Positions 28,364 through 42,377 of a stretch of DNA of 64,000 bases are shown here, piece after piece. Source of the DNA: Vibrio atypicus (GTDB taxonomy: Bacteria > Pseudomonadota > Gammaproteobacteria > Enterobacterales > Vibrionaceae); the NCBI RefSeq assembly GCF_009811315.1, contig NZ_BLID01000004.1:372001-436000 (forward strand), written 5' to 3'. The stretch's first letter is position 1. Each line of letters opens with the position of its first letter. Both the position numbers and the translations under genes were made by a program. Below the pieces are notes generated by a model. The model was not told the DNA's origin. It did no database searches and saw nothing but the letters and a program-made list of their open reading frames with translations.

Positions 28364-29837
28364 TGTCGCCGCCATAGACCTTGGATCGAACAGCTTCCAT
28401 ATGGTCGTCGCACGCGTCGTTGACCAAGATTTACAACTTGTCAGTCGTCACAAGCAAAGAGTCCGTCTTGCCTCAGGTTTAGACGGACAAAAGAATCTCG
28501 ACAACGCCGCGATTGAACGCGGCTTAGAATGCCTTGCTATGTTTGCCGAACGTATTCAAGGCTTCGAAGAGCACAATGTTCGAATTGCAGCGACTCATAC
28601 GTTACGCCAAGCGAACAATGCCCATATCTTCTTGCAGCGCGCCCGCGAAATATTACCGTTTCCCATAGAGATCATTCCCGGAGTTGAAGAAGCTCGCTTA
28701 ATCTACCTTGGCGTAGCTCACACTCAACCAGAATCAGACTCTAAGCTCGTGGTCGATATTGGTGGCGGCAGTACAGAAATGATCATCGGTCATGGTTTCG
28801 AACCTAGCCTGATTAATAGTAAGCAGATGGGCTGCGTCAGTTATACCAAACGCTTTTTCGCCAATGGGAAGTTGTCCCAAACGAATTTTACTAAGGCCAT
28901 TCTAGCCGCAGAACAAAAACTTGAATCCATCGCATCACGTTATAAGAAAAAAGGCTGGGACATTGCCTTTGGCTCTTCAGGGACGATTAAAGCAATCCGC
29001 GAAGTATTAATTGGGCTTGGTTACGCTGATGGTATTGTTACTGCCAAGCGACTGGAAAAGCTGGTCAATAAGCTCTGTGAATGGCCAACAATTGAAGAGA
29101 TTGATTTGCCCGGATTGGCACCAGAGCGCCAGCCGGTTTTTGCTGCTGGTGTTGCCATTCTTTGCGCTATATTCAAAGACCTTAAATTAACCGAAATGCA
29201 CTTTTCCGAAGGAGCTTTACGTGAGGGCTTGCTGTTTGAAATGGAAGACGGGTTCAAGCGCGCAGACATTCGCATGCGAACAACTGAAAACCTAGCCAGC
29301 AAACACCTGGTCGATCTCGAACATGCCGCTCGAGTAAAAGGGCAAGCTAAAGCATTTCTAGAACAAGTTCATGCGCAATTAGGAATTAAACCCAAATCAG
29401 AGCTGTTTGATTTGTTGGAATGGAGTGCGCTGCTGCATGAAGTCGGGCTCAGCATCAGCTTACAAGCCTTCCACCGCCACTCAGCTTATATTTTAAAACA
29501 CACCTACATGCCGGGCTTCAACCGTGAGCAGCAAGGTGTTTTGGCTATGTTGGTTCGATTCCAACGAAAAGCGCTCAAACTACATGAGATGGAAGAGCTA
29601 ACACTATTCAAGAGAAAGCAGATAGTAGGATTAATTCGGCTATTGCGCTTAGCGATTCTATTGCATGGTCAACGCAGCGATGAGCCGCTACCTGAACTCA
29701 CCCTCTCTATTGATGGTGATAAGTGGGCACTCACTTGTGATGAAGAAAATTGGTTAGATAACAATAAACTGCTCCATGCGGACTTAACAACAGAGCAAGA
29801 GTATTGGCGCTCGGCAGAATGGGAACTGCACTTCTAA
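28338..29837 (+). CDS. ppx: Exopolyphosphatase
   Basis: 499 residues of the actin/Hsp70-fold Ppx/GppA family. It removes terminal phosphate from polyphosphate. Phosphate-binding loops are seen at [12 protein letters not shown] and [11 protein letters not shown], and a C-terminal HD-like helical region follows (about 310-480). It overlaps ppk by 26 bp, so synthesis and breakdown enzymes are co-translated. It converges on pstS with an 18-bp gap and no visible terminator. Confidence 0.96.
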   Translation: MTQTSEIRDVAAIDLGSNSFHMVVARVVDQDLQLVSRHKQRVRLASGLDGQKNLDNAAIERGLECLAMFAERIQGFEEHNVRIAATHTLRQANNAHIFLQRAREILPFPIEIIPGVEEARLIYLGVAHTQPESDSKLVVDIGGGSTEMIIGHGFEPSLINSKQMGCVSYTKRFFANGKLSQTNFTKAILAAEQKLESIASRYKKKGWDIAFGSSGTIKAIREVLIGLGYADGIVTAKRLEKLVNKLCEWPTIEEIDLPGLAPERQPVFAAGVAILCAIFKDLKLTEMHFSEGALREGLLFEMEDGFKRADIRMRTTENLASKHLVDLEHAARVKGQAKAFLEQVHAQLGIKPKSELFDLLEWSALLHEVGLSISLQAFHRHSAYILKHTYMPGFNREQQGVLAMLVRFQRKALKLHEMEELTLFKRKQIVGLIRLLRLAILLHGQRSDEPLPELTLSIDGDKWALTCDEENWLDNNKLLHADLTTEQEYWRSAEWELHF

Positions 29838-29855
29838 CTAGAACAGTACCCGCTT

Positions 29856-30812
29856 CTATTTTATGGCAATACCGACTTTTTCCAGTTCATGCTGAGCAAG
29901 TGCCGGAGAGATTGGAATATAGCCATCTTTTTCTACGAGCTCTTGACCTTGAGCCGAAAAAATAAAGCGAATGAACTCACGCTCTATCGGTGATAGCGGC
30001 TTTGATGGATGCTTATTTACGTATACATAGAGGTAACGCGATAGTGGGTACTTACCAGAAAGGATGTTCTTTTGGCTCGCTTGCACATAGTCATCACCCT
30101 GTTTAGCAATAGGCAGTAGCTTAACACCAGAAACTTGATAACCCACTCCAGAATAACCAATGGTATTGACGGCAGAAGCAACTGACTGCACGACCGATGC
30201 CGACCCCGGCTGCTCATTGACGCTATTTTTAAAATCGCCGCCACAAAGCGCATTATTTTTAAAATAACCGTAAGTCCCTGATACAGAGTTGCGGCCAAAC
30301 AGTTGGATGCTGCGTTTGGCCCATTGATAATCCAAGCCTAATTCAGCCCAAGTCAGTATCGGCGTCGTGGCTCCACAGCGCATTGTCGACGAAAAAATAC
30401 TGTCTAACTGCGCAAAATTTAAACCTTTGATTGGATTATCGCGATGAACAAAAATACCAATAGCATCAATCGCAACCCTTAACTCAGTCGGTTTATAACC
30501 ATGCTGACGTTCAAATGCTTCAATCTCGCGATTACGCATTGGTCGACTCATAGGGCCAAACTGCGCGGTTCGTTCCGTCAAAGCCGGAGGCGCTGTCGAA
30601 GAACCCGAAGCTTGTACCTGACCATTCACACTCGGATAAAGCTGCTTAAACTCTTCTACCCATAGTGTTGTCATTCCCGCTAACGTATCTGAGCCAACGC
30701 TGGTTAATGTGCCGGTAATCCCGGGGACTTTACGATAATCAGCCAAATCATTCGCGTTAACTGAAAAGTTAATTACTAGAGAGGAAAAAAGCGTAGTGAG
30801 CATTAACTTCAT
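29856..30812 (-). CDS. pstS: PstS-type phosphate-binding protein
   Basis: 318 residues with a signal peptide ([20 protein letters not shown]). Phosphate-binding loops of the PstS type are visible (TSVGSDTLAGM; ASGSSTAPPAL; RNSVSGTYGYF). Its ATG shares one base with the phoR stop codon, so it is the third gene of a phoB-phoR-pstS operon rather than part of pstCAB. It could feed PstCAB nearby, or serve mainly in signalling with PhoR. Confidence 0.92.
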   Translation of the reverse strand: MKLMLTTLFSSLVINFSVNANDLADYRKVPGITGTLTSVGSDTLAGMTTLWVEEFKQLYPSVNGQVQASGSSTAPPALTERTAQFGPMSRPMRNREIEAFERQHGYKPTELRVAIDAIGIFVHRDNPIKGLNFAQLDSIFSSTMRCGATTPILTWAELGLDYQWAKRSIQLFGRNSVSGTYGYFKNNALCGGDFKNSVNEQPGSASVVQSVASAVNTIGYSGVGYQVSGVKLLPIAKQGDDYVQASQKNILSGKYPLSRYLYVYVNKHPSKPLSPIEREFIRFIFSAQGQELVEKDGYIPISPALAQHELEKVGIAIK

Positions 30813-32110
30813 TAGCTGACCACTAATCGAGGTGGCAATACAAATGAGAACTTACTACCAACGCCAACTTCGCTGTATATATCCAAATGAGAGTCATGGT
30901 GAGTCAATGCGTGCTTCACAATGGCCAAACCAAGGCCGCTACCGCCGGTATCTCGCGAGCGCGCTTTATCTACACGATAGAAACGCTCCGTCAATCGATG
31001 AAGATGCTGAGGCTCAATGCCATCACCTTTGTCTTCGACCTCTAAACATGCACCTTGGTTATCTTGATACCAACGAACATATATTTCGGCTCCTGCTGGG
31101 GTATATTTCACCGCGTTGTACACCAAGTTAGAAATCGCACTACGCAGTTGGTCTTCATCAGCGAATACACGCAAGCGAGAATCAACATCAAAATGAAGTT
31201 TATGGTTTTGCTCTCCACTCAAGCTAGCCGCCTCTTTTTCTAGAACTTCTAGCATCGCAGGCACGTTCACCACTTCTTCCAGTTCATGCATCGGCGCAGC
31301 TTCAATCTTAGATAAAGTCAGAAGTTGATTTACCAAGCTGTTCATACGGTTGAGCTGCTCTGTCATCACGCCATGCGCTTTTGGCCACATAGGCCCAACA
31401 ACCATATCTGGGTCTTCTGTCATCTCTAGATAACCTTGTAGAACCGTCATTGGTGTACGAAGTTCATGAGAAACGTTGGCGAAAAAGTTACGTCGCATGC
31501 CCTCAAGCTGCTTAAGCTGAGTCACATCACGCACCACCATCAGGTGCTCCCCCTCCGTATAAGGTACGATACGCAACTCAAGCATGCGCTCTACGTTCAA
31601 TGGTGAACGCATTTCTAGCGGCTCTGAGAAATCTTGCTTGTTGAGATATTTGATAAAATCTGGTGTACGAATCAGATTAGAGATTGGTTGACCGGAATCA
31701 TCTGGCCAACGGAAACCCAACAAATGTTGAGCCAATTTATTGCACCAAACAATATTACCTTCGCTACGAAATACGACGACAGCATCGGGCAGCGATTCTG
31801 CACCATTGCGAAAACGGCGGATAAGGTTGGTGAGCTCTTTACGCTTTTTACGCTGACGCTGCTGCAGTCGGTAAATACCGTTGAACAGAGACTCCCAGTT
31901 ACCACTGCCGGACGGCGGTGTGAGGCGTTTTTCATCCCATAACCACGTAGATAAACGCATTTGATTATGTAAATGCCAAACAAGCTGCAAAACCGTGGCT
32001 GCCAAAAGCAACCACGGCATATAACCAAAGATCCACCCAACAATAACCCATGGGGTGTAAAAAAAAGCCAGCTCCCAGGCTAGCTTTTTCCAAGTTAACC
32101 GCTCTACCAC
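30812..32110 (-). CDS. phoR: PhoR, phosphate sensor histidine kinase
   Basis: 432 residues: a short N-terminal membrane anchor (two helices within about 10-45), a PAS-type domain (about 95-190), HisKA with the phosphorylated His in [10 protein letters not shown], then the ATPase domain with N box [12 protein letters not shown]1 DKGDGI and G2 GGSGLGLAI. It phosphorylates PhoB under phosphate limitation. The gene follows phoB after 32 bp and overlaps pstS by one base. Confidence 0.97.
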   Translation of the reverse strand: MVERLTWKKLAWELAFFYTPWVIVGWIFGYMPWLLLAATVLQLVWHLHNQMRLSTWLWDEKRLTPPSGSGNWESLFNGIYRLQQRQRKKRKELTNLIRRFRNGAESLPDAVVVFRSEGNIVWCNKLAQHLLGFRWPDDSGQPISNLIRTPDFIKYLNKQDFSEPLEMRSPLNVERMLELRIVPYTEGEHLMVVRDVTQLKQLEGMRRNFFANVSHELRTPMTVLQGYLEMTEDPDMVVGPMWPKAHGVMTEQLNRMNSLVNQLLTLSKIEAAPMHELEEVVNVPAMLEVLEKEAASLSGEQNHKLHFDVDSRLRVFADEDQLRSAISNLVYNAVKYTPAGAEIYVRWYQDNQGACLEVEDKGDGIEPQHLHRLTERFYRVDKARSRDTGGSGLGLAIVKHALTHHDSHLDIYSEVGVGSKFSFVLPPRLVVS

Positions 32111-32142
32111 CTAGAACTCCGTTTTAGTCTCTCAACGTTCGC

Positions 32143-32832
32143 TTAGGCTTTAGTTGAGAAACGATAGCCTGCACCACGCACAGTTTGAATCAACTTGTCG
32201 TGACCTGCCGCTTCTAACGCTTTGCGTAAGCGACGAATATGAACATCAACGGTACGATCTTCAACGTAAACGTTAGTGCCCCATACATTGTTTAACAGCT
32301 GCTCACGACTGTATACACGCTCTTGGTGTGTCATGAAAAAGTGCAGCATCTTAAATTCAGTCGGTCCCATATCTAGTGGACCATCATTTGCTGTCACACG
32401 GTGTGATACCGGATCCAATTTTAAGCCTTGTACATCAATCACATCTTCCAGTGCCGTTGGAGTCACACGACGGATTACCGCTTTGAGACGAGCGACCAAC
32501 TCTTTCGGTGAAAATGGTTTAGTAATGTAATCGTCCGCACCCACTTCTAAGCCGCGCACTTTATCTTCTTCTTCACCACGAGCAGTCAACATCACCACAG
32601 GAATATTTCGCGTCAGTTCTTCGCGCTTCATATGTTTAATGAAGTTGATACCACTACCACCGGGTAACATCCAATCTAGCAACACTAGATCTGGGAAGGG
32701 TTCAGCAAGTTTCGTCACTGCAGAATCGTAGTCTTCAGCTTCTACCGCTTGGTAACCTTTTTGTTCAAGAACAAAGCACAGCATTTCACGAATTGGTGCT
32801 TCATCTTCAACAACCAGAATCCTTCTCGACAT
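32143..32832 (-). CDS. phoB: PhoB, phosphate response regulator
   Basis: 229 residues: an N-terminal receiver with the acidic pair near residues 9-11 and the phospho-acceptor Asp in [10 protein letters not shown], switch residues T (MLTARG) and K ([10 protein letters not shown]), then an OmpR-type winged helix. A Pho box lies about 80 bp upstream, so it is autoregulated. Heads the phoB-phoR-pstS operon. Confidence 0.98.
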   Translation of the reverse strand: MSRRILVVEDEAPIREMLCFVLEQKGYQAVEAEDYDSAVTKLAEPFPDLVLLDWMLPGGSGINFIKHMKREELTRNIPVVMLTARGEEEDKVRGLEVGADDYITKPFSPKELVARLKAVIRRVTPTALEDVIDVQGLKLDPVSHRVTANDGPLDMGPTEFKMLHFFMTHQERVYSREQLLNNVWGTNVYVEDRTVDVHIRRLRKALEAAGHDKLIQTVRGAGYRFSTKA

Positions 32833-32910
32833 AATTGAATAACCTTTGAGTTAATTGAATTATTTAGGGTCAATCCCCTAGCGCAACGCTAAGCATTATC
32901 ACTAGCAATT

Positions 32911-32928
32911 ATGACACTTTTGTGACCT
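32911..32928 (-). promoter_or_regulatory. Pho box upstream of phoB
   Basis: On the minus strand AGGTCAC-AAAA-GTGTCAT gives two 7-bp half-sites with the correct 4-bp spacer. A GATAAT -10 lies about 11 bp downstream. It lies in the gap shared with the divergent rdgC. Confidence 0.75.
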
Positions 32929-33040
32929 TTGAAAACAAATTTTCATATAACTTTCATTCCACTATTGTGTGTATGCAATAAGACAAGACGATCAAAAGTC
33001 TTTATTATTGGCAACCAAACTTCAGGTATAGAGAAAGAGT

Positions 33041-33955
33041 ATGTGGTTTAAAAACTGTCTGGTTTATCGCTTCAACCGTGAAATTGAATTCAACGCTGAC
33101 CAACTAGAAAAACAACTGGCTGAGTTTCGTTTTACGCCATGTGGTAGCCAAGATAAGCAAAAATTCGGCTGGGTGACAGCAATGGGTAAGCATGGTGACA
33201 TGATGACTCACGTGTCTGAAAACCGCATTCTAGTTTGTGCTAAGAAAGAAGAAAAAATGCTACCAGCATCAGTGATTAAAGACTCATTGAATGCCAAAAT
33301 CGAAACGATGGAAGCGCAAGAAGGCCGTCCTCTGAAAAAGAAAGAGAAAGACAACCTAAAAGATGACATCGTGATGGATCTCTTACCACGTGCATTTAGC
33401 CGCAGCAGCCACACTTACGTGCTAATTTTGCCAAAAGAAGGCTTCATTTTAGTCGATGCCAGCAGCTCGAAAAAAGCTGAAGATGTACTAGCGCTACTAC
33501 GTAAAACCATGGGTAGCCTACCGGTTGTGCCAGCGATTCCTGAAAAGCCAATTGAAACCACATTGACTGAGTGGGTTAAAACCGGTGAAACGCCAGTAGG
33601 TATTCAGATGCTTGATGAAGCTGAGCTAAAGTCAGTACTTGAAGAAGGCGGCGTGATCCGTTGTAAGAAGCAAGAGCTGACAGCCGATGAAATTCGCAGT
33701 CACATCGAAGCAGACAAGATGGTGACGAAGCTGGCAATTTGGTGGCAAGAACGCATCGAATGTATTCTGGCAGAAGATGGCAGCATCAAACGCCTGAAGT
33801 TTTCTGATGAGCTTAAAGATCAAAACGATGACATCCCACGTGAAGACCAAGCTGCTCGCTTTGACGCAGACTTCTCTTTAATGTGTGGTGAATTCAGCGC
33901 ATTCTTACCTAATATTTATGAATGCCTAGGTGGTTTACCGCACCCTAACGCTTAA
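33041..33955 (+). CDS. rdgC: RdgC, recombination-associated DNA-binding protein
   Basis: 304 residues, the usual RdgC length. The N-terminus ([11 protein letters not shown]) and the [12 protein letters not shown] segment are family hallmarks. RdgC forms a ring-shaped dimer on duplex DNA and limits RecA filament activity. It is a single-gene unit with a strong terminator, divergent from phoB. Confidence 0.96.
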   Translation: MWFKNCLVYRFNREIEFNADQLEKQLAEFRFTPCGSQDKQKFGWVTAMGKHGDMMTHVSENRILVCAKKEEKMLPASVIKDSLNAKIETMEAQEGRPLKKKEKDNLKDDIVMDLLPRAFSRSSHTYVLILPKEGFILVDASSSKKAEDVLALLRKTMGSLPVVPAIPEKPIETTLTEWVKTGETPVGIQMLDEAELKSVLEEGGVIRCKKQELTADEIRSHIEADKMVTKLAIWWQERIECILAEDGSIKRLKFSDELKDQNDDIPREDQAARFDADFSLMCGEFSAFLPNIYECLGGLPHPNA

Positions 33956-33963
33956 TCAATTCT

Positions 33964-33992
33964 AACGCCCTCACTTGAGGGCGTTGTTTTTT
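33964..33992 (+). terminator. Terminator of rdgC
   Basis: Near-perfect 10-base arms AACGCCCTCA / TGAGGGCGTT with a 2-nt loop, then GTTTTTTG. Confidence 0.88.
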
Positions 33993-34129
33993 GTCTCTTT
34001 CCTATCATCACTCCTCACTCGAAATTCAGCTTTTCCTAGTCATAGCTCACGTTTTGACGTAAAATTTGCGCCCCTTTACTTCCACTAGGTGGGAGTAACC
34101 TGACTTGAGATCAGACTAGAGAAAAAACA

Positions 34130-35787
<1,658 letters not shown>

Positions 35788-35800
35788 TATCAGTCAATAA

Positions 35801-35830
35801 AAATGCCGCTCTCAATGAGCGGCATTTTTT
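35801..35830. terminator. Bidirectional terminator between yfhL and mepA
   Basis: AAATGCCGCTC and GAGCGGCATTT pair perfectly over 11 bases with loop TCAAT. T-runs follow on both strands, serving the convergent genes. Confidence 0.92.
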
Positions 35831-35848
35831 ATCAGAATCAAAAGCTTT

Positions 35849-36700
35849 TTAGCTGTTATCCAGTAATTGCTGGCACTGCACAGGCATCACTTTTACTTTT
35901 TTCTTTTTCGGTTTTACTGCAGCCACTTTCGGCGCGGCAGGCTTAGGTTGCGGCTTCCAACTCGCAAGTTCAGCTCCACATCCATCACCAATAGGCGGCG
36001 CGGCTTGTGGTTTACAATTTGTGCTCCCCTCTGGGCATTTCAAACGCACATGCATATGATAGTGATGCCCCCACCAAGGTCGAACCTTACGTAGCCACTC
36101 TCTATCTTGCTTTCCCTCGGTTGCACACAATTTCTCTTTAATCACTGGGTGCACAAAAATACGCGCAACTTGTTGATCATTAGCCGCCATCTTCACCAAC
36201 TTAAAATGGCGAGCATCCCAGTTACGCTTTAGTAATTGATACTGTTTGAGGTCAACAACACTTAGCGGCGAAGGCTCAGCTAATTGCTGCTCTGACAATT
36301 CACTATCCGCAAGTTTTAACCAAATATCGATGTCTAAACCAGTTTGATGGCTAGAATGCCCTGAAGAGAATCGCCCACCTTGAGGCAAGGACATATCACC
36401 AATTAAAATACGAGTGTGAAGCTGTTTAGAAGAGAGTGAAGCAAGACGTTCAATAAAGCTTACCGCGTTTGGGTGCCCGTAATAACGCGCTCTTTGGCTA
36501 CGCAGTACTTGATAGCCCTCCCCTTCTAATGGCAGAGACGCAGCACCCGTCAGGCAACCATTAGCATAACTACCAATGGCTTGAGGCATTTGATTGGACG
36601 GCTTTGTGACTTGTTCCCACGGGCTAGCAGAGACAGGCAAAACCATCACAGCAAGCGAGAAAACAACGCTAAAACCTAGCCATCCTTTGCAGTAGTTCAT
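35849..36700 (-). CDS. mepA: MepA, penicillin-insensitive murein endopeptidase
   Basis: 283 residues with a signal peptide (cleavage near VSA-S). It is a LAS-type zinc peptidase: the metal ligands lie in FSSGHSSHQTGLDIDIWL and WWGHHYHMHVRL. It cuts D-Ala-mDap cross-links in periplasmic peptidoglycan. The C-terminal tail is rich in Lys and Pro (PKPAAPKVAAVKPKKKK) and may bind the wall. It shares a terminator with yfhL. Confidence 0.95.
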   Translation of the reverse strand: MNYCKGWLGFSVVFSLAVMVLPVSASPWEQVTKPSNQMPQAIGSYANGCLTGAASLPLEGEGYQVLRSQRARYYGHPNAVSFIERLASLSSKQLHTRILIGDMSLPQGGRFSSGHSSHQTGLDIDIWLKLADSELSEQQLAEPSPLSVVDLKQYQLLKRNWDARHFKLVKMAANDQQVARIFVHPVIKEKLCATEGKQDREWLRKVRPWWGHHYHMHVRLKCPEGSTNCKPQAAPPIGDGCGAELASWKPQPKPAAPKVAAVKPKKKKVKVMPVQCQQLLDNS

Positions 36701-36726
36701 TCGTGTCTCCTCGTTTAGAAGCCTGT

Positions 36727-37059
36727 TTAGTAGTGCTCACCGTTATCATAGTAACCGGATGCACTTAAAGCGGTAAAAATCACCGCGACATCCACATCTT
36801 CACCAATGACACCACGCACCTGCTGAGTGATCACTTTAGCCACAGCATCTTGTTTCTCTTGGCCACGATCAAACCATAGCACTTCAACAAATGGGTAAGC
36901 CTGACTCACTTCACCCTCATGGAAAAAAGTCGTGTAGATATACTCAAACGTAAAGTCTTCTCGCGGACATTCCATGTACTGTTGAAGTTCATCAATCAAT
37001 GGTTTAGACAGAGTTTGTACCGTTTGCGGTTCAACTGCACGAAAACGAAAATGTGGCAT
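36727..37059 (-). CDS. DUF1904 family protein
   Basis: 110 residues, soluble, resembling DUF1904 (tautomerase/MIF-like fold). The N-terminal MPHFRFRAVEP, the EDFTFEYIYTTFF stretch and the terminal SGYYDNGEHY are typical. Biochemical function unknown; the Pro2 that would act in a tautomerase is present. It lies 26 bp upstream of mepA on the same strand. Confidence 0.75.
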   Translation of the reverse strand: MPHFRFRAVEPQTVQTLSKPLIDELQQYMECPREDFTFEYIYTTFFHEGEVSQAYPFVEVLWFDRGQEKQDAVAKVITQQVRGVIGEDVDVAVIFTALSASGYYDNGEHY

Positions 37060-37151
37060 GCTTTGCTTCCTTTAATTATTTTATTTGCCCATCATACCAA
37101 GTTCCTAACACTTGTCTGTATCAGATTAAACATGGGTAGAAGAAGTGCAAA

Positions 37152-37697
37152 TCAATGAGCAACCTCAGATTCAACGAACTCAATAGAAATCATCTCACCA
37201 TCACTGATCAGTGTCGCTTTCCAACGCTCGCTAAACCACTCCATCACCCTTGGCGCGTGTTGTTGATAACGGTTGAGGAATAGCACTAATTGCTTATCAA
37301 GATCGTTTATCTCTGCCTGTGTTTCAGCTTCAGCCAACGCTTGTGCTACCTGAAAAGTATGTGTGTCTATCGTGACACACTCCAGTTGAAAGCCATCTCG
37401 GCGCAAGTTCAATTGAAACTCTGACAGAGCGTATTGCGAATAAGGTTCATACAACGTCAATGACATTCCATTAGAGTCATTGGTCAATTCGGCATAATAG
37501 CTCTGTTGATAATAGCTAAAGCCATCTCGACACCATTTAGGGTCATCATTTTCAGAGCAAGGATACCACTCTCCACCTTGTGCTTGAGCAAGTAATTGCG
37601 TGGAAGAAAGTTGAGAAAAAGAGTGAAGAGATGCGCTCGCAAAAAACGCATTGCTGAATAAAAAAACGCCTAAAAGTAAAATAAGCAGACGAAACAT
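37152..37697 (-). CDS. Hypothetical exported protein
   Basis: 181 residues with a signal peptide (MFRLLILLLGVFLFSNAFFASA). The mature part contains two close cysteines (YPCSENDDPKWC) that could form a periplasmic disulfide, and a third further on. No family recognised. It begins just past the secF terminator and may run into the DUF1904-mepA genes. Confidence 0.7.
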   Translation of the reverse strand: MFRLLILLLGVFLFSNAFFASASLHSFSQLSSTQLLAQAQGGEWYPCSENDDPKWCRDGFSYYQQSYYAELTNDSNGMSLTLYEPYSQYALSEFQLNLRRDGFQLECVTIDTHTFQVAQALAEAETQAEINDLDKQLVLFLNRYQQHAPRVMEWFSERWKATLISDGEMISIEFVESEVAH

Positions 37698-37711
37698 AAT
37701 TTCCCTTTAAA

Positions 37712-37744
37712 CAAAACAAAGCCGCTGACGAATCAGCGGCTTTC
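37712..37744 (-). terminator. Terminator of the queA/tgt/sec gene cluster, after secF
   Basis: AAAGCCGCTGA / TCAGCGGCTTT (11 bp) with a 4-nt TTCG loop on the minus strand, followed by GTTTTG. Confidence 0.88.
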
Positions 37745-37766
37745 TATTTGACTTCAAATCAATGCA

Positions 37767-38714
37767 CTATGGCATCTCATCGAACTCTGCACCTTCTTTC
37801 TCTACTTGAGGTGGCATTAGGTGTTCTTTAGTAATACCCAGTTTCAATGCTAGTGCTGATGCTACGTAGATTGAAGAGTAAGTACCCACCGTAATACCCA
37901 ATAGAAGTGCGGTCGCGAAACCATGGATCATAGCACCCCCCTGTGTAAACAGTGCAATAACTACGAACAAGGTCGTACCAGATGTAATCAATGTACGGCT
38001 CAATGTTTGCGTAATTGAGCTGTTCATGATGTCTGCTGGTTCACCTTTACGCATCTTACGGAAGTTTTCACGAATCCGGTCAAATACAACAATGGTATCG
38101 TTGAGCGAGTAACCGACAACGGTTAGAAGTGCTGCAACAATCGTTAGATCCACTTCTATTTGCATCATAGAGAATACGCCGAGCGTGATGATAACGTCGT
38201 GGGCAAGTGCCATTACAGCACCAGCAGCAAGACGCCATTCAAATCGCACTGATACGTAAATCAAGATACAGATAAGAGACACAAGGATTGCAAGACCACC
38301 CGCTTCAGTTAACTCGTCACCTACGTTAGGGCCAACGAACTCAATACGGCGCATCTCAACGCTTTCGCCAGTACCGTCTTTGATTGCATTTAAGATCTGG
38401 TTACCCAAAGTCTCACCAGCAACGTCATCACGTGGACGTAAACGAACCATTACATCACGAGCACTACCGAAGTTCTGCACCGTTGCATCGCCAAAGCCTT
38501 CCGCTTCTAGCGCGCTACGGATGTCTTGTAGATTCGCTGGTTGCTCGAAACCCACTTCGATTAGCGTACCGCCTGTAAAATCTAGACCCCAGTTCAACCA
38601 CTTGGTTGATAGAGTAAAGATTGAAGCACCAATCATCAGGATTGAGAAAACAAAGGCGAATTTTGACCAACGCATAAAGTCGATCATTTTGTCTGCTTTT
38701 AGAATCTGAAACAT
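37767..38714 (-). CDS. secF: SecF, protein translocase accessory subunit
   Basis: 315 residues with six transmembrane helices and a periplasmic loop between the first two. The family motif LDFTGGTLIEV is near residue 45, and the second membrane block has YSLNDTIVVFDRIREN. With SecD it uses the proton gradient to help pull proteins from SecYEG. It starts 14 bp after secD. Confidence 0.97.
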   Translation of the reverse strand: MFQILKADKMIDFMRWSKFAFVFSILMIGASIFTLSTKWLNWGLDFTGGTLIEVGFEQPANLQDIRSALEAEGFGDATVQNFGSARDVMVRLRPRDDVAGETLGNQILNAIKDGTGESVEMRRIEFVGPNVGDELTEAGGLAILVSLICILIYVSVRFEWRLAAGAVMALAHDVIITLGVFSMMQIEVDLTIVAALLTVVGYSLNDTIVVFDRIRENFRKMRKGEPADIMNSSITQTLSRTLITSGTTLFVVIALFTQGGAMIHGFATALLLGITVGTYSSIYVASALALKLGITKEHLMPPQVEKEGAEFDEMP

Positions 38715-38728
38715 AATAATTCCTAGCC

Positions 38729-40585
38729 TTAGATCGACAATTTATTAATGCGTTTACCACCGTATGCGAGGTTCACGATACAACGTGTACCTACAATAGC
38801 AGTGAACATTGAAGTCAGAATACCGATAGACAGCGTTACCGCGAAGCCCTTAATCGCACCTGTACCGACAGCAAATAGAATAATTGCTGTGATAAGTGTG
38901 GTGATGTTCGCATCGGCGATAGTGCTGAATGCGTTTGCGTAACCTTGGTGAATCGCTTGCTGAGGACTGCGTCCATCACGTAGCTCTTCACGGATACGCT
39001 CGAAGATAAGCACGTTCGCATCGACTGCCATACCGACCGTCAAGACGATACCGGCAATACCAGGTAGCGTCATCGTCGCTCCTGGAATCATCGACATCAC
39101 ACCAATGATCAGTACGAGGTTCGCCATCAGTGCCATATTGGCAATCAGACCAAACTTACGGTAGTAAACAAGGGTAAATAGCATTACCGCAACCATACCC
39201 CAGATCATCGCTTGGATACCCATATCGATGTTCTGCTGCCCCATAGATGGACCAATAGTACGCTCTTCTACAATCGAGATAGGCGCAATAAGCGCACCCG
39301 CACGAAGTAGTAGCGCTAGGTTATGAGCTTCAGCCGCAGAATCGATACCCGTAATTCGGAAATTACGACCAAGAGCCGATTGAATCGTTGCTTGGTTGAT
39401 CACTTCTTCATGCTTGTTCAAAATCACACGGCCTTCAGGAGTACGACGACCACTGTCTTTGTACTCAGCAAAAACCGTTGCCATCAACTTACCAATGTTC
39501 TGACGAGAGAATGCAGACATCTTGTTACCACCTTCACTATCTAGTGAGATGTTAACTTGAGGACGACCATATTCATCTACGCTTGAACTCGCATCAGTAA
39601 TGCTTGAACCACCGAGAATAACGCGCTTCTTAAGAACAACAGGACGACCATCACGGTCTTGCTTGATTTCGCTACCTGGAGGCACTCTGCCCGCAGCCGC
39701 AGCTGCAAGATCAGCGCTCGCATCCACTTCACGGAATTCTAGCGTTGCTGTCGCACCTAAGATTTCTTTCGCACGAGCTGTGTCTTGAACACCTGGTAGC
39801 TCAACAACAATACGGCTTGCGCCTTGACGTTGAACAAGAGGCTCAGCAACACCCAGTTCGTTTACACGGTTACGCAGAATCGTGATGTTCTGTTCAACAG
39901 CGTAGTTACGAATTTCAGTCAGTCGTTGCTCAGTAAAGGAAGCGGTAAGCACGAAACGGCCATCAGAGTCCGAATCAACGAAGATCATGTCTGGGTGGTT
40001 TCTTTCAAGAATGCGCTGAGCATCAGCTAGCTGCTCTTCGTTACGCAGTAGAACTTCTACCGCATCCTTACCGGAAGGACGAATAGCACGATAACGGATT
40101 TTTTCTTCACGGAGTTCACTTCGGAAAGCTTCTTCCTGTTGGCCGACTAGTTTTTCCATCGCAGCGTCCATATCCACTTCCATCAAGAAGTGAACACCGC
40201 CACGAAGGTCAAGACCTAGCTTCATTGGCGCAGCGCCAATAGACTCTAGCCAATCGGGTGTTGCAGGAGCAAGGTTCAGAGCAACAATCTTGTCTTTGCC
40301 AAGCGATTCAGAAATAACATCACGTGCACTGATTTGAGTATCAGTATCATTGAAACGTACGAGAATAGACCCATTTTCTAGAGCAATGGATTTATGAGAT
40401 AAGCCCTGTTTATCAAGAGCTTTAGTGACAGAATCCAGCGTTGACATATCTACAGAGGCGCCACGCGCCCCTGTAACTTGAATAGCCGGATCTTCACCGT
40501 AGATATTTGGAAGTGCGTACAAAGCTGCGATAGCGATGGTAAACACCACCATCAGATACTTCCATAATGGATAGCGGTTTAGCAC
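38729..40585 (-). CDS. secD: SecD, protein translocase accessory subunit
   Basis: 618 residues, as in E. coli. One N-terminal helix, a large periplasmic domain with the [15 protein letters not shown] motif, then five helices including [17 protein letters not shown]. It starts at GTG behind AGGA and lies 21 bp after yajC. Confidence 0.97.
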   Translation of the reverse strand: MLNRYPLWKYLMVVFTIAIAALYALPNIYGEDPAIQVTGARGASVDMSTLDSVTKALDKQGLSHKSIALENGSILVRFNDTDTQISARDVISESLGKDKIVALNLAPATPDWLESIGAAPMKLGLDLRGGVHFLMEVDMDAAMEKLVGQQEEAFRSELREEKIRYRAIRPSGKDAVEVLLRNEEQLADAQRILERNHPDMIFVDSDSDGRFVLTASFTEQRLTEIRNYAVEQNITILRNRVNELGVAEPLVQRQGASRIVVELPGVQDTARAKEILGATATLEFREVDASADLAAAAAGRVPPGSEIKQDRDGRPVVLKKRVILGGSSITDASSSVDEYGRPQVNISLDSEGGNKMSAFSRQNIGKLMATVFAEYKDSGRRTPEGRVILNKHEEVINQATIQSALGRNFRITGIDSAAEAHNLALLLRAGALIAPISIVEERTIGPSMGQQNIDMGIQAMIWGMVAVMLFTLVYYRKFGLIANMALMANLVLIIGVMSMIPGATMTLPGIAGIVLTVGMAVDANVLIFERIREELRDGRSPQQAIHQGYANAFSTIADANITTLITAIILFAVGTGAIKGFAVTLSIGILTSMFTAIVGTRCIVNLAYGGKRINKLSI

Positions 40586-40606
40586 AGCGAGGATCCTTTA
40601 GCTGTT

Positions 40607-40936
40607 TTATAGAGACTTCAGCGTACCTTTTGGTAGCACTGCAGTAATGAAGTCTTTCTTGATAACAACTTCATTATTCGTGTTTAGCTCGATAGAAATG
40701 TAGTCATTCTCTTCAGAGATTTTAGTGATTTTACCCACTAGACCACCACTCGTTAGAACTTCATCACCTTTGCCCATAGAAGCCATAAGGTTTTTGTGCT
40801 CTTTTACACGCTTAGCTTGTGGGCGGTAGATCATGAAGTAGAAGATCACCGCGAACATGCCTAGCATGATTAGCATTTCAAAACCGCCACCTGCTGGTGC
40901 GCCTTCTGCTGCTGCATGAGCTTGAGAAATAAACAT
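40607..40936 (-). CDS. yajC: YajC, Sec translocon auxiliary protein
   Basis: 109 residues: one N-terminal membrane helix (about 20-40, ending FYFMIYRPQAKRVKEH) and a cytoplasmic tail with the GDEVLTSGGLVGKI motif. It associates with SecDF. Standard position between tgt and secD. Confidence 0.96.
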   Translation of the reverse strand: MFISQAHAAAEGAPAGGGFEMLIMLGMFAVIFYFMIYRPQAKRVKEHKNLMASMGKGDEVLTSGGLVGKITKISEENDYISIELNTNNEVVIKKDFITAVLPKGTLKSL

Positions 40937-41063
40937 TAAAACATCCTCTATTATTTTTTATTAATATCCAAGTTGGGCTTTCGCAATTTAGTTTCAAGTC
41001 TGAGAGTGACTAATAGAGATCACTCTCTCAAAAATAACGTGCGTTTGCCTACTTTATTAGCAA

Positions 41064-41090
41064 AAGCCTCTGGCAACATGCCAAAGGCTT
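41064..41090 (-). terminator. Hairpin between tgt and yajC
   Basis: On the minus strand AAGCCTTTGGCA pairs with TGCCAGAGGCTT (one G-U-type position), followed by TTTTGC. Probably a partial terminator after tgt. Confidence 0.6.
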
Positions 41091-41097
41091 CAATTCT

Positions 41098-42264
<1,167 letters not shown>

Positions 42265-42377
42265 TTAAGTTCAGAGCTTTAAGCTCTATGAGGAGCGGTC
42301 GCCTTCCATGCGAGAGATAAGGTAGCCTTCTACCCTACTTCCTAGCTTACTGCTAGCACTCGTAAACCATAAATTGT

